In this document: piece by piece, positions 11,445 through 24,645 of the stretch
Layout: the number at the start of each line of letters is the position of its first letter
How positions within the stretch are numbered: position 1 is the first letter of the stretch
Assembly: GCA_018857735.1 (NCBI GenBank)
Contig: JABMCL010000883.1
Location: 808,501 to 872,500 of the forward strand
Direction of reading: 5' to 3'
From: Alviniconcha marisindica
Taxonomy: Eukaryota; Mollusca; Gastropoda; Provannidae
Length of the DNA: 64,000 nt
Notes under the pieces: generated by a model
What the model was told of the DNA's origin: nothing
What the model saw: only the letters and a program-made list of their open reading frames with translations
Database searches by the model: none
Made by a program: the position numbers and the translations under genes

Positions 11445-14400
11445 TTCCCAGTCTGACAGCCTGAGATTGTCTCCTGTTGAGCTGGCCCAGTAGCTGCAGA
11501 AAGTGATTGTCTCCTGTTGAGCTGGCCCAGTAGCTGCAGAAAGTGATTGTCCCAGTAGAAGATTGCTGTCACAGTGTCACTCTAGGGCTGACATTGGAAC
11601 AGGGTGGAGAAGAGGTTCTGCGCTGGTTGGCTGGTCTGATGGAGGATGCTGTGCTGTACCAGAGACCAGAATACAACTGTACCTCACCAGATCTGGCAAC
11701 GGGCCATGAGTCATGACAACACAGTCAGTGACAACAGCTGCAATTGGAAGGGGGACAAAACGCAGAGCTTCTACAGTTCTTGGCAGATTCTGAGGCATAC
11801 ATGAGTTTTGTCAGAAAAAAAAAGTTACACATAGCTGGTGGATGGCTCACCCTTTAGTGACTTGCTCACTGAGTTTTGGTAAATTTGGAGGAAAGGCTTC
11901 AGAAAAGGAGTTTCATTTGTTTAAAAGTAAAACTATAAATAATAAAAGGAATGTTTATATTATATCAATATATGTATTTTTTATACATGGATGTGCTATT
12001 TCTCCAAACTGCAGCACATAGTCCATTACAATACAAAGCAAAGAACAAAGAAGCAAAACACAGTGATAGTCAAAACAAACTGACACAGACACTCACACAC
12101 ACCATCACCTCCACAGACTGTCAGTAGGATAGCTTGAAGAGGTGAGATTTTAGATTTCAAAGATGGTTTGAATACTTTGATGGTTGATTTTATTTTATGA
12201 TTCAGAAAAAGAATTGTGGTTACTGTTTTGACAGATGAGGTGGGAGCGTTGGTGTTTGACCTTGGGTCCTACTCCTTCAGAGCTGGCTATGCTGGTGAAG
12301 ACACGCCCAAGGTAAGTCACCAAAGGTGAGACGGTTGAGGGTAAGACACACCCAAGGTGAGACGGTTGAGGGTAAGACACACCCAAGGTAAGATGGTTGA
12401 GGGTAAGACACCCAAGGTGAGTCACCAAAGGTGAGACGGTTGAGGGTAAGAATCACCAAAGGTGAGACAGTTGAGGGTAAGACACACCAAAGGTAAGATG
12501 GCTGAGGGTTAGACACACCCAAGGTAAGACGTTTGAGGGTAAGACACACCAAAGGTGAGATGGTTGAGGGTAAGACACACCCAAGGTAAGACGGTTGAGG
12601 GTAAGACACACCAAAGGTGAGACGGTTGAGGGTAAGACACACCAAAGGTGAGACGGTTGAGGGTAAGACACACCAAAGGTAAGACGGTTGAGGGTAAGAC
12701 ACACCAAAGGTGAGACGGTTGAGGGTAAGACACACCCAAGGTAAGATGGTTGAGGGTAAGACACCCCAAAGGTAAGACGGTTGAGGGTAAGACACACCAA
12801 AGGTGAGATGGTTGAGGGTAAGAATCACCAAAGGTAAGACGGTTGAGGGTAAGACACACCAAAGGTGAGACGGTTGAGGGTAAGACACACCCAAGGTAAG
12901 ACGGTTGAGGGTAAGACACACCAAAGGTGAGACGGTTGAGGGTAAGACACACCAAAGGTGAGACAGTTCAGGGTAAGAATCACCAAAGGTGAGATGGTTG
13001 AACTTGAAGGTAAGAATCACCAAAGGTAAGATGGTTGAACTTGAAGGTAAGAATCACCAAAGGTAAGATGGTTGAACTTGAAGGTAAGAATCACCAAAGG
13101 TAAGATGGTTGAGGGTAAGAATCACCAAAGGTAAGATGGTTGAACTTGAAGGTAAGAATCACCAAAGGTAAGATGGTTGAGGGTAAGAATCACCAAAGGT
13201 AAGACAGTCAAAGGTAAGTCACCAAAGGTAAGACAACCAAGGATAAAGAGTCACCAGAGGTAAGAGGGAAAGACGTACCCAGGGTAAAATAAGAACTAAG
13301 ATACACCAAGGGTAAGACGCACCATCAGTAAACTCACAAAGGGCACACAAAAGGTAAGAAGCACATAGGGAAAGACACACCCAGGTTAAAACATGTCAAG
13401 GGTAAGATTAAACATACACCAAGACACACCAACTGGTACAGTAGTAGGATAAGACATCCAGGGTATGACCCACTAACTTGACTAAGGGTAAAACGCATCA
13501 AAGGTAAGAGGCACAGGGGTGGGTGGGGGGAGGTAAGACCTACTAACTGGCAAGACACCCAGGGTATGATACACTAAGAATAAAATGACCTAAAGGTTTG
13601 GACACCAAGGGTCAGCCACACCAAGATTAAGACTAAGGCACACCAAGGGTCAGATACACAAACTGGTAAGACACCAAGGGTCAGACATACCAACTGGTCA
13701 GACACCAAGGGTCAGATACACAAACTGTAAGACACCAAGGGTCAGACATACCAACTGGTCAGACACCAAGGGTCAGATACACCAACTGGTAAGACACCAA
13801 GGGTCAGACATACCAACTGGTCAGACACCAAGGGTCAGACACACCAACTGGTAAGACACCAAGGGTCAGACACACCAACTGGTCAGACACCAAGGGTCAG
13901 ACACACCAACTGGTAAGACATCAATGGTCAGTCCTTCCCACTGGTAAGACACCAACTGGTAAGACACCAATGGTCAAACACACCAACTGGTAAGACATTC
14001 ATAACATTTATATAGTGCCTAATCCAACTAGACTGGCTCAAAGCTCTTCACAATTCAAAACAAGAATGAACATCACAATCAAAACGTGAAACATGCATAC
14101 ACCAGACAATCCAACGCCAACCGCAAAGCGCAGGCAAACATGCACACATCACAGAACAATTAATGCAATCAAGACATGGACCATGGACACATCTCATGAT
14201 TGCAAGTCAAATGTAAAGTCGTCAATTTTTTTTATCATCCCTCATGGGGCAATTCAAGAGCATCATAATAATCATAAACATATGCAAGCTGGTTGGAAGG
14301 TTTGGGAGAACAAGTGGGTTTTCAACTGTGACTTAAATGAGGAGTATGTTTGTGTGTGGCGGATGGAGAAAGGCAGATTATTCCAGGTTACGGGACCCTG

Positions 14401-15691
14401 ATAGGAGAAAGATCTCTGGCCTGAGTATTTCTTTTTGAACAGAGGGATCTTCAGTTTACGTGTGTCTGTGGTAGACTGTAAAGTACGGGATGGTGTGTAC
14501 AGTGTATATTTGTAGAAGGTCAGCGAGGTATTGTGGGGTGGAGGCAGTGACAGAGTTGTAACACATGCGGGACAGTTTGTATGTTATGCGGTCAGAGATT
14601 GGTAACCAATGCAGTTCTTGTCGGGATGACTTAAGGATTAATCAGGCAGATGTCTTTTGGATTTTCTGGAGTTTATATAGAAGACATTCAGGGATGAGGG
14701 ATACTACTGGGGTTTGGGCTGTGTCCTCTGTCAAGTACTGTCTGAGTGAGGAAATCTCCAAAGCTCCCAGTCCCAGTAGGCCATCTGCCACACTTTGTTT
14801 ATGTGTTCTTTCATGGAGAATCTTGAGTCAAGAATAATGCCAAGGTTTCTAACACTTTGATCAGTTTGAACAAATGGCACGACACTGGAACCTATCTGTA
14901 TCTGTATTGATGGAAGTAGGGCTTTGTCAGAGCTGGAGGTACAAGTACAAGAAGAACTTTGGTTTTGTTTTAGTTCAGTTGTATGAGTTTGTTTTGGACC
15001 ATCCAGCTCTGTGTGTCATTTGTGCAATGCTGAATGCTCTCAATAGCACTATCGATGTTGCATGAATCAGAGGAAGTGTTCAGAAGTATTAGAACTGGCT
15101 CTAGTAGTAGTACCCTGTTATCATATTTTACTATTTTAGTGGCAGAACTGGCTCTAGTAGTACTGTTAAAATATTTTCAGTGTCAGAATTGGCTCAAGTA
15201 GTAGTACTGTTGTTATATTTTCAGTGTTGGAACTGGCTCAAGTAGTAGTACTGTTATCATATTTTCAGTGGCAGAACTGGCTCTAGTAGTACTGTTATCA
15301 TATTTTCAGTGGCAGAACTGGCTCTAGTAGTACTGTATCATATTTTCAGTGGCAGAACTGGCTCTAGTAGTACAAAGTAAATCCATATTTTAAAAGGGGG
15401 TCCGGAAATTTTTTTGGGGAATGGATCAGGTACAGTAGTACTAGTAGTTTTAGTGTATCTTTTTTGTTTGTTTTTGTTTTAACTTTTTTTATTCAGTTTT
15501 TTGTTGTTGAGAAAAACATCAGCATCCATTCACGTAATTACATTAAATATTTCAATGATAAGAGTGGAGGAGAACTATTCACGCTTAACAGTTGTAGAAG
15601 AGATAATATGGAGAAGAGAGAGAGGGGGACTCCTGCGCACACACCCACGCACGCACGCACACACACACACCCACACACACGCACACACACA

Positions 15692-15726
<35 letters not shown>

Positions 15727-18700
15727 CACACTCACTGGGTAGGAAAGAATGGTGAGGATGCAAGAGTGTCATAAACAATACATTCTAACTTTCCAACAGT
15801 GGCAGTAAACAAAAGTTTGTGCCCGAAAAGTTTACAGTCATGAAACAACGACAACAAAAAGTGACATCATATTGGCATTACAGTTATTTCTAATAGTCGG
15901 TTTCACTGTCTGTCGTCCCGTGCTGTTCAAATTCTTATCCATTCTGTAAAAAAACCTACAGGAAGCTGACAAATCAGTCCTGCAAAAGAAAAAAAGAATA
16001 ATAATAAATGGAAGCAGACATAAAGCAACAAAAGGTGCACAACAAAAAACTATTCCCAGTTTGACAAGAAGTCAGGTAGGGTCAGTTTCAACTTTTGATT
16101 GTGTGCTTCAATTTTGTATCTTTTTTTCAACTCCTTTCTAAATGCACATAACTGAGGTTCGATTTTTTTCATATCTGCAACTATAGATAAAATATTTTGC
16201 ATACAGAATAATAAAATCAAGAACATTGTCACTTTTAAAATTATCATCTGTACCAAACAGTATATCTTATTTTTAGTGTCACTGTTAATGTCCACTATTT
16301 TAATATCTTTGGAGTTCTTGTTGCTTTTGGAAAGAGAAAGCACAAATTATATGGGCCTCTGTTTATTGTAATTGTCTGTACATTGTCTAAAACAAAAGTC
16401 TACACTTAAGTGAAATAAATAATGTTGCCATTTGGTGTTTTTTGGTAGGTTGTTACTGTTGGTTACTGATAAATAACGTAAGGATGGTTGAAATGTCGCA
16501 GGCAAAAGCATGGTCGTAGTCTGTTTCTGAGAAAAGACAGCAACGCTGCACAGCCCCTCATGTTTCATTGAAAAAAAGCATTTGGTCATGAATGTCAATG
16601 GCAAACCACACTCGACCATACATTGCATTGACACTGTACCTCAGCTGACTGACTTCCGTGGTTGACCAGTTTTCTTGAGCTCATGTCATCTGCCTGTGTG
16701 ATACCACTTTGAAAACAATGTCTAGGGTAATCTCTGATAAGACCAAAGGTAAGACGCACCAACAGTAGGCACACCACAAACACGCCAAGGATAGTCATGG
16801 ATACACCAAGCGTAAGTCTACAAGGTAAGACATTGGTCAGATACACCATAGGTAAGATACGTATATGTACGGTAAAACAACAAGGCTAAGACAAAGCTGT
16901 CTGCCTCTAGAGGACAGTGAAGCTTGACGCGCCAGGGGCAGTACGGTAAAACAACAGGGCTAAGACAAAGCTGTCTGCCTGTATGCAGAGGACTGAAGCT
17001 TGACGCCCCAGGGGCAGGGATTGACGGCCACTCTCGCTGTTTCAGGCCGAGATTCCCACTCATGTGGGAGTGGTGGAGGACATTGAAGCAGCCATGGAGA
17101 CAGAGGGTGGAGATGCTCCGGCTGCTCCAGAGAAGAAATACTTGATCGACACGGTGTACATGAAGCATCCTTGCAAGGGCATGGAGCTCATCAGCTTCCT
17201 CAAGGATGGCATGGGTAGGTGGGCTGGGGTCACTCCATGGGTAGGTGGGCTGGGGTCACTCCATGGGTAGGTGGGCTGGGGTCACTCCACGGTTGGGCGG
17301 GCTGGGGGTCACTCCATGGGTAGGCGGGCTGGGGTCACTACACAGGCAGGTGGGCTGGGGGTCACTACACAGGTGGGTGGGGGGTCACTACACAGTTGGG
17401 CAGGCTAGGGGTCACAACATGGGTGGGTGGGTGGGGGGGGGTCACTACATGGGTGGGGGGTGGGGGGGGGTCACTATGGGTGGATTGAGTGAGGGCCACT
17501 TCACGGGTAGGCAGACTTGTCATTCGATGGATAAATGGACTGAATGTCACTCCATGAGTAGGTAGACTGTGTGTCATGGGTAGGTGGTTTAGGCTCACTC
17601 CATGGGTAGATTGACTGGGTGTCACTCCATGGGTGGGTAGCCTGGGGGTCACTCCATGGGTAGATTGACTGGGTGTCACTCCATGGGTGGGTAGCCTGGG
17701 GGTCACTCCATGGGCAGGTAGATGCAGTCACTCAGTGGATAGGTAGACTGGATGTTACTCCATTGGTAGATTGAGTGGGGGTCACTCCATGGGTATACTG
17801 AACGGGGGTTGCTCCATGGGTGGGTAGACTGTCACTCCATGGGTAGATTGAGTGGGGGTCACATGGGTGGGTAGACTGTCACTCCACGGGTAGATTGAGT
17901 GGGGGTCACTCCATGGGTGGGTAGACTGTCACTCCATAAGTAGATTGAGTTGGGGTCACATGGGTGGGTAGACTGTCACTCCATAGGTAGATTGAGTTGG
18001 GGTCACATGGGTGGGTAGACTGTCACTCCACGGGTAGATTGAGTGGGGGTCACATGGGTGGGTAGACTGTCACTCCACGGGTAGATTGAGTGGGGGTCAC
18101 ATGGGTGGGTTGACTGTCACTCCACGGGTAGATTGAGTGGGGGTCACATGGGTGGGTAGACTGTCACTCCACGGGTAGATTGAGTTGGGGTCACATGGGT
18201 GGGTAGACTGTCACTCCACGGGTAGATTGAGTTGGGGTCACATGGGTGGGTAGACTGTCACTCCACGGGTAGATTGAGTTGGGGTCACATGGGTGGGTAG
18301 ACTCACTCCATTGGTATACTGAATGGGGATCACTCCATGGGTATACTGAGTGGGGGTCACTCCATGGGTGGGTAGACTGTCACTCCACGGGTAGATTGAG
18401 TGGGGTCACATGGGTGGGTAGACTGTCACTCCACGGGTAAACTGAGTGGAGGTCACATGGGTGGGTAGACTGTCATTCCATGGGTAGATTAAGTGGGGGT
18501 CACTCCATGGGTATGTAGACTGTCACTCCATGGGTATACTGAGTTGGGATCACTCCATGGGTAGGTACTAGGTAGATGTCACTCCATTGGGTATACTGAG
18601 TTGGGATCACTCCATGGGTAGGTGGATGTCACTCCATGGGTATACTGAATGGGCGTCACTCCATGGGTAGGTAGACTGTTCGGTGGGGGAGTGGAATGCC

Positions 18701-21002
18701 CCTGACCCCCTAGTTTCAGATGTTTTTTGTTTGTTTGTTGTTGTTGTCAATTCCCATGCCTGAAGATTGACTGGGTGTTACTCCACAGGTAGGTAGATTG
18801 ACTGAGTGTCTCTCCACAGGTAGGTAGACTAGGAGTCACTCTATCATCCATGGGTAGGTAGACTGGGTGTCACTCCATGGGTAGATAGACGGTGTCACTC
18901 CATGGGTGGATAGACAGTGTCACTCCATGGGTAGATGGACGGTGTCACTCCATGGGTAGGTGGACTGGGTGTTACTCCATGGGCAGATAGACGGTGTCAC
19001 TCCATGGGTAGATAGACAGTGTCACTCCATGGGTAGATAGACGGTGTCACTCCATGGGTAGGTGGACTGGGTGTCACTCCATGGGTAGATAGAGGTGTCA
19101 CTCCATGGGTAGACGGTGTCACTCCATGGGTGATAGACGGTGTCACTCCATGGGAGGTAGACTGGGTGTCACTCCATGGGCAGATAGACGGTGTCACTCC
19201 ATGGGTAGATAGACGGTGTCACTCTATGGGTGGATAGACAGTGTCACTCCATGGGTAGTGTCACTCCATGGGTGGATAGACAGTGTCACTCCATGGGCAG
19301 ATAGACGGTGTCACTCCATGGGTAGGTAGACTGGGTGTCACTCCATGGGTAGATAGATGGTGTCACTCCATGGGTAGGTAGACTGGGTGTCACTCCATGG
19401 GTCAGATAGACGGTGTAGGGTAGACTGGTACTCCATGGGTAGATAGACGGTGTCACTCCATGGGTAGGATAGACTGGTGTCACTCCATGGGTAGGTAGAC
19501 TGGGTGTCACTCCATGGGTAGATAGACGGTGTCACTCCATGGGAGTAGACGGTGTCACTCCATGGGTAGGTAGACTGGGTGTCACTCCATGGGAGATAGA
19601 CTGGTGTCACTCCATGGGTAGGTAGACTGGGTGTCACTCCATGGGTAGGTAGACTGGGTGTCACTCCATGGGTAGGTAGACTGGTGTCACTCCATGGGTA
19701 GTAGACGGGTGTCACTCCATGGGTAGGTAGACTGGGTGTCACTCCATGGGTAGGTAGACGAGTGTCACTCCATGGGTAGATAGACTGGTGTCACTCCATG
19801 GGTACGTAGTACTGGTGTGTTACTCCATGGGTAGGTAGATGTGTCACTCCATGGGTAAGGTCAGCTGGTGTCACTCCATGGGTAGTAGACGGTGTCACTC
19901 CATGGGTAGGTAGACTGGGTGTCACTCCATGGGTAGTAGACTGGTGTCACTCCTGGGTAGGTAGACGGTGTCACTCATGGGTGTAGACGTGTCACTCATG
20001 GGTAGGTACTGTGTCACTCCATGGGTAGGATAGACAGTGTCACTCATTGGGTGTCACCCATGAGTAGGTAGACAGATCTGGTAGTGATGGTTACCCGGTA
20101 CTAGCTGTGTGTCATTGGGTAGGAGAAGTACATGTGTTTGTCTGATTGGGTTACAGAAGTACTGTGGTTTGTCTGATTGGGTTACAGAAGTACAATGTGT
20201 TGTTGATTGGGTTACAGAAGTACTGTGTTTGTCTGATTGGGTTACAAAGTACATGTGTTTGTCTGATTGGGTTACAGAAGTACATGTGTTTGTCTGATTG
20301 GGTTACAGAAGGGACAGATATGTTTGCTGATTGGGTTACAGAAGTACATGGTTTGTCTGATTGGGTTACAGAAGTACATGTGTTTGTCTGATTGGGTTAC
20401 AGAAGTGCATTGTTTGTCTGATTGGGTACAGAAGTACACTGTTTGTCTGATTGGGTTACAGAAGTACAATATGTTTGTCTGATTGGGTTACAGAAGTACA
20501 CTGTGTTTGTCTGATTGGGTTACAGAAGTGCAATGTGTTTGTCTGATTGGGAACAGAAGTACAGTGTGTTTGATTGGGTTACAGAAGTACAATGTGTTTG
20601 TCTGATTGGGTTACAGAAGTACAGTGTGTTTGTCTGATTGGGTTACAGAAGTACAATGTGTTTGTCTGATTGAGTTGCAGTGGAGAACTGGGAGTGGGTC
20701 ATGTTTCAGAAGATGTGTAATATTTGCAGATATATTTGACAAGTTGGGTCACACTTGCAATGGAGAACAGGGACATGTTTGAGAAGTTGATGTGTAACAT
20801 TGACAGGTGTGTTTGACTGGTTGGGTTGCAGTGGAGAACTGGGACATGTTTGAGAAGGTGATGGATTATGTGTACAGTCGCAGCATCAAGTCAGAGTCTT
20901 GTCTTCATCCTCTGCTTATGTCAGAACCTGCAGTGAGTAAGCACACTCACACACCACACACACACACACACACACAGATGCATGTACACACACACACACA
21001 CA

Positions 21003-21059
<57 letters not shown>

Positions 21060-24000
21060 CAACCATGCATGTACACATACACACACACACACACACAAAG
21101 GAAAGCTTAAAGGCCTGTTTGATGCTGTAGCAGTGTTGTTGACTATGGACAAGGCATCCCAACGATGTCACGCTTTGACAGACATAGACAAAAATGTTAA
21201 AAGCCAGACAAAGTGTAAAATGAGACGGTGATGGTCAAGCTGGGAACCACCACTGTGGAACAGGTTAAAGCGTACTTTAGTACTGTAGAAGAAAAGTAAG
21301 CCAGTAGAGGGCTGAAGCAAAACAAGAAGTGGAAACATGATTCAGTGATTTTGGGTGTTCACAATCAAGGAAACACGATTCAGTGATTTTGGGTGTTCAC
21401 AATCAAGGAAACACGATTCAGTGATTTGGGTGTTCACAAACAAGGAAACCATTCACTGTTTGGGGAAACAAAGGGTAAAAGCGTATTTGGGGTTACAATA
21501 AAGGGAAAAGGGGCCAGTGAGGGCTGAAGCAAAACAAGAAGTGGAAACACGATTCAGTGATTTTGGGTGTTCACAGTCAAGGAAACCCGGTTCAGTGATT
21601 GGGTGTTTACGGTCAAGGAAACCCGGTTCAGTGATTGGGTGTTCACAATCAAGGAAATGTAATAGTCCCATTGGAACCCACCTGACCACCCATCAGTGAC
21701 TGTATTGTGTTTGTTGTCATTGTGTCTTACTCTGCAGTCCAGTGCTTTGTGCCTTGCACTGGGTTGTAGTTGTACAATTGTTACACAGTTATAGGCATAC
21801 AGCACCGTTCAATTGTTTGTTGCTGTTGCATGAGACTGTTTGTTCTTCATCACCATTCAGTCAAATTTGCCTCTTGCAGGACTTAGACCGCAGTTCATTG
21901 CCTTAAGTGATATATTGTGATTTACTTGGTCACATTGATGTATGTTACGATGACTGCAGTGGCGATGTCATCGATTGCTGTTGTGGGGTTATATCCCTTG
22001 ATATTGGCAGTGCCTTTACAGGATTGTTATTTCATGACAGAGTCACTTCAGTCTGTGCTTCATGACGGAACCACTGCTGTCTGCGTTTCATGACAGAACC
22101 ACTTCAATCTGTGTTTCAGTGGAACACCAAAGCAAAGCGGGAGAAGATGACAGAGATCATGTTTGAGAAGTACAACATTCCAGCGTTCTTCCTGTGCAAA
22201 AACTCGGTCCTGTCTGCGTATCCTGATTTAATTAAGCAATCACCACTTGTTGGTGCACTGTGTAGTCCAAACAGCAGTTTGTTCTTGTCTGGAGCTGTCA
22301 AGTCATAGCATTTTATCTGTGAACGTGAGTTATTTCACTGTGAAGTAACCAGCGTACTTTAATAATGATAGCGGTCATTTCTGTAGTGCCATATATATAT
22401 ACTTTAATAACGATAGTGGACAATAGTGGTCATTTCTATGATACCATATCTCACCGACAAGGGTTAGCATGCCGCACTTTACAAGATCAACTATAATGTG
22501 TACATTAAAACCTCAGAAATGATCCCTTGTCCACCACACACACCCACACCCTGATTCATAGTATTGTATTCCTTGCACACCACACCCACCCACATACTCA
22601 CACCCCTATACATAGTATTGTATTCCTTGCACCCCGCACCCAACAGGGTGCACAGAAAGAATGTAACAAGGAGTGAGGGAGGGTAACTGGGTGGGGTGGG
22701 CAAGTAAGAAGACAGAATTTGAAATCACTTTTGGTATTGTTTACAGAGGTTAGTTCTTAACACAGTTTTGCAGGCATGGGAGGACTGAATGTGACAGATG
22801 TCAAAAAGGGGAGAATTCCATTGGTTGGAACACAGTAGGAGAAACAGCGTTGGCCAAAAGTTTTTGTTCTAACAATAAACATGGGGGATACGAAGTGTCT
22901 GTGTGTCTGCAGAAGAACGAAGCTGCCTGGAAGGGGTGTACACTGTGAGATGGTCAGAGAAATAGGCAGGAGATGAGTCAGAGAAGTTGTGACAGATAGT
23001 TAACAATAACAGTTTGTAGTGTATTCTGGCATGGACTAGTAACCAGTGAAGAGGTTGCACATGGCCACATGTGTGTGCTTTGAACAGCAGTTTCACTGCA
23101 GTTCTAAACTTTATGCAGTCTACTGAGAAGGTAAAAGTGGCAGTCAGAAGAGAATTACAATAGTCTAACCTGGAAAGGACAAAGACACAGACAACAGTTT
23201 GGTTGCTTCAGCAGCGAGGCACTGGCAGATGCATCTGATTTCCACATAAGCAGGACTGGTAGACAGTGAAAATGTGCTCGTCAAGATCATTCTGTCTAAA
23301 ATGGGGAAACCAGGTTGCGAGCACAGGTCGTAAAAGGAACGTCAGCAGTGCCAACACAAAGAGAAGTAGGCTGACCTTGACCTTGACCAACAAGCCTGTA
23401 CGTCGCCTGTGGTGTGCCCTTTTTTATGTTCCATCTTCTGTCCTTGACTCAGTTTATCCCATGTCTTAGCAGGAACTTAGGAGTGTGATTCTGAAGTCCA
23501 AGCCCACAACCTACTCGTTTGACCCCATTCCTACCTGACTGACCCTTGACTGCTTAGATGACCTTCTACCGACTCTGGCTCAGGTTGTTGCTGACAGTCT
23601 GCTGGTTGTTTGCTTTCCATCAGGATTAAAAAATATGCTGTAGTTGAACCACACCTCACAAAGCCGACACTTGACCACAAAAACCCTGAGGACTACCATC
23701 CTGTCTCAAACCTTACATTCTTGTCCAAAGGCAAAGTCATTGAGAGAATAATTCTACAGCAGTTCTTTGCCTGCTAGAGCTCCCATGACCAGCTCTGCCC
23801 CTCTCAGTCTCCCTGCCATCCGTGTCAGCACTGAGGCAGCTGTACACAAAGTGGCTAATGAATTCTGTGGGCTCTGGATGGTGGTGATGTGTCTGTATCA
23901 GTATGACTTTATCTTGACCCTTCTTTGATCTGTCTTCTGCTTTCAATACCGTCAACCATTACGTATACTTCAGGTATGGGAATTGTCAGTGTCCAGTGAG

Positions 24001-24613
24001 AATGCAAATTTCTGCAGTAGTGAAACTGACTTTATGCAGGGAAAAAAGAATTGTTGGGGAGGTGGGGGTGCTTCTTGGGTACAAAAAAAAAGGAAGCACC
24101 AGTTTTAACTCTGCTCTGAATACCCATGAAACATTTGGAGTGCATTCACACGTGTTATCGCCCGTCTTATTCACTTTAATTGTGAACACAGCTGCTGGCT
24201 GTTACTCTTGCGGGCGGGCATAAGCACTGAATGCTGTCATTCATACATGCTTCTGTGCCGTGCTTTGACAAGGGGAAAAAAAGCGACTGTCCTGAAAGAT
24301 TCACGGTGTCCTATCTTACCATAGAGTCCTATCTTACTGGTGGGACTCAAGCTGTGACTGTCAGTGATCAGAGGTAAAGACCTACGGATGTTTCCTTCAG
24401 TGTCCCACAGGGCTCACTTCGCAGTCCTGTTCTCTTCATTCTGGACTCTGCCATCTCTCCTGTTTGATTGAAACTCATTCCATCTCCAACCAGCCTTTTG
24501 CTGAGAAGATAATAATAATAATTCAGGTATTTGTACTATGCAAAATCTTGTCCAGAGGGACTATTGCAATCCATTATATACACACAGATACAAAGGAACC
24601 TGCATTCCCCCTC

Positions 24614-24645
<32 letters not shown>

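Noticed and set aside
12277..13023. Antisense 248-codon ORF of [19 protein letters not shown] repeats
   Set aside because: By-product of the exon 2 donor-derived array, and it overlaps exon 2 itself on the opposite strand.
13334..13558. Short ORFs in degenerate intron 2 repeats
   Set aside because: No homology; composition follows the repeat units.
22218..22308. Continuation of exon 5 frame beyond 22217
   Set aside because: The family sequence stops at ...VLSA; GTATCC is a usable donor and exon 6 at 30480 continues FANGRST in exact phase.
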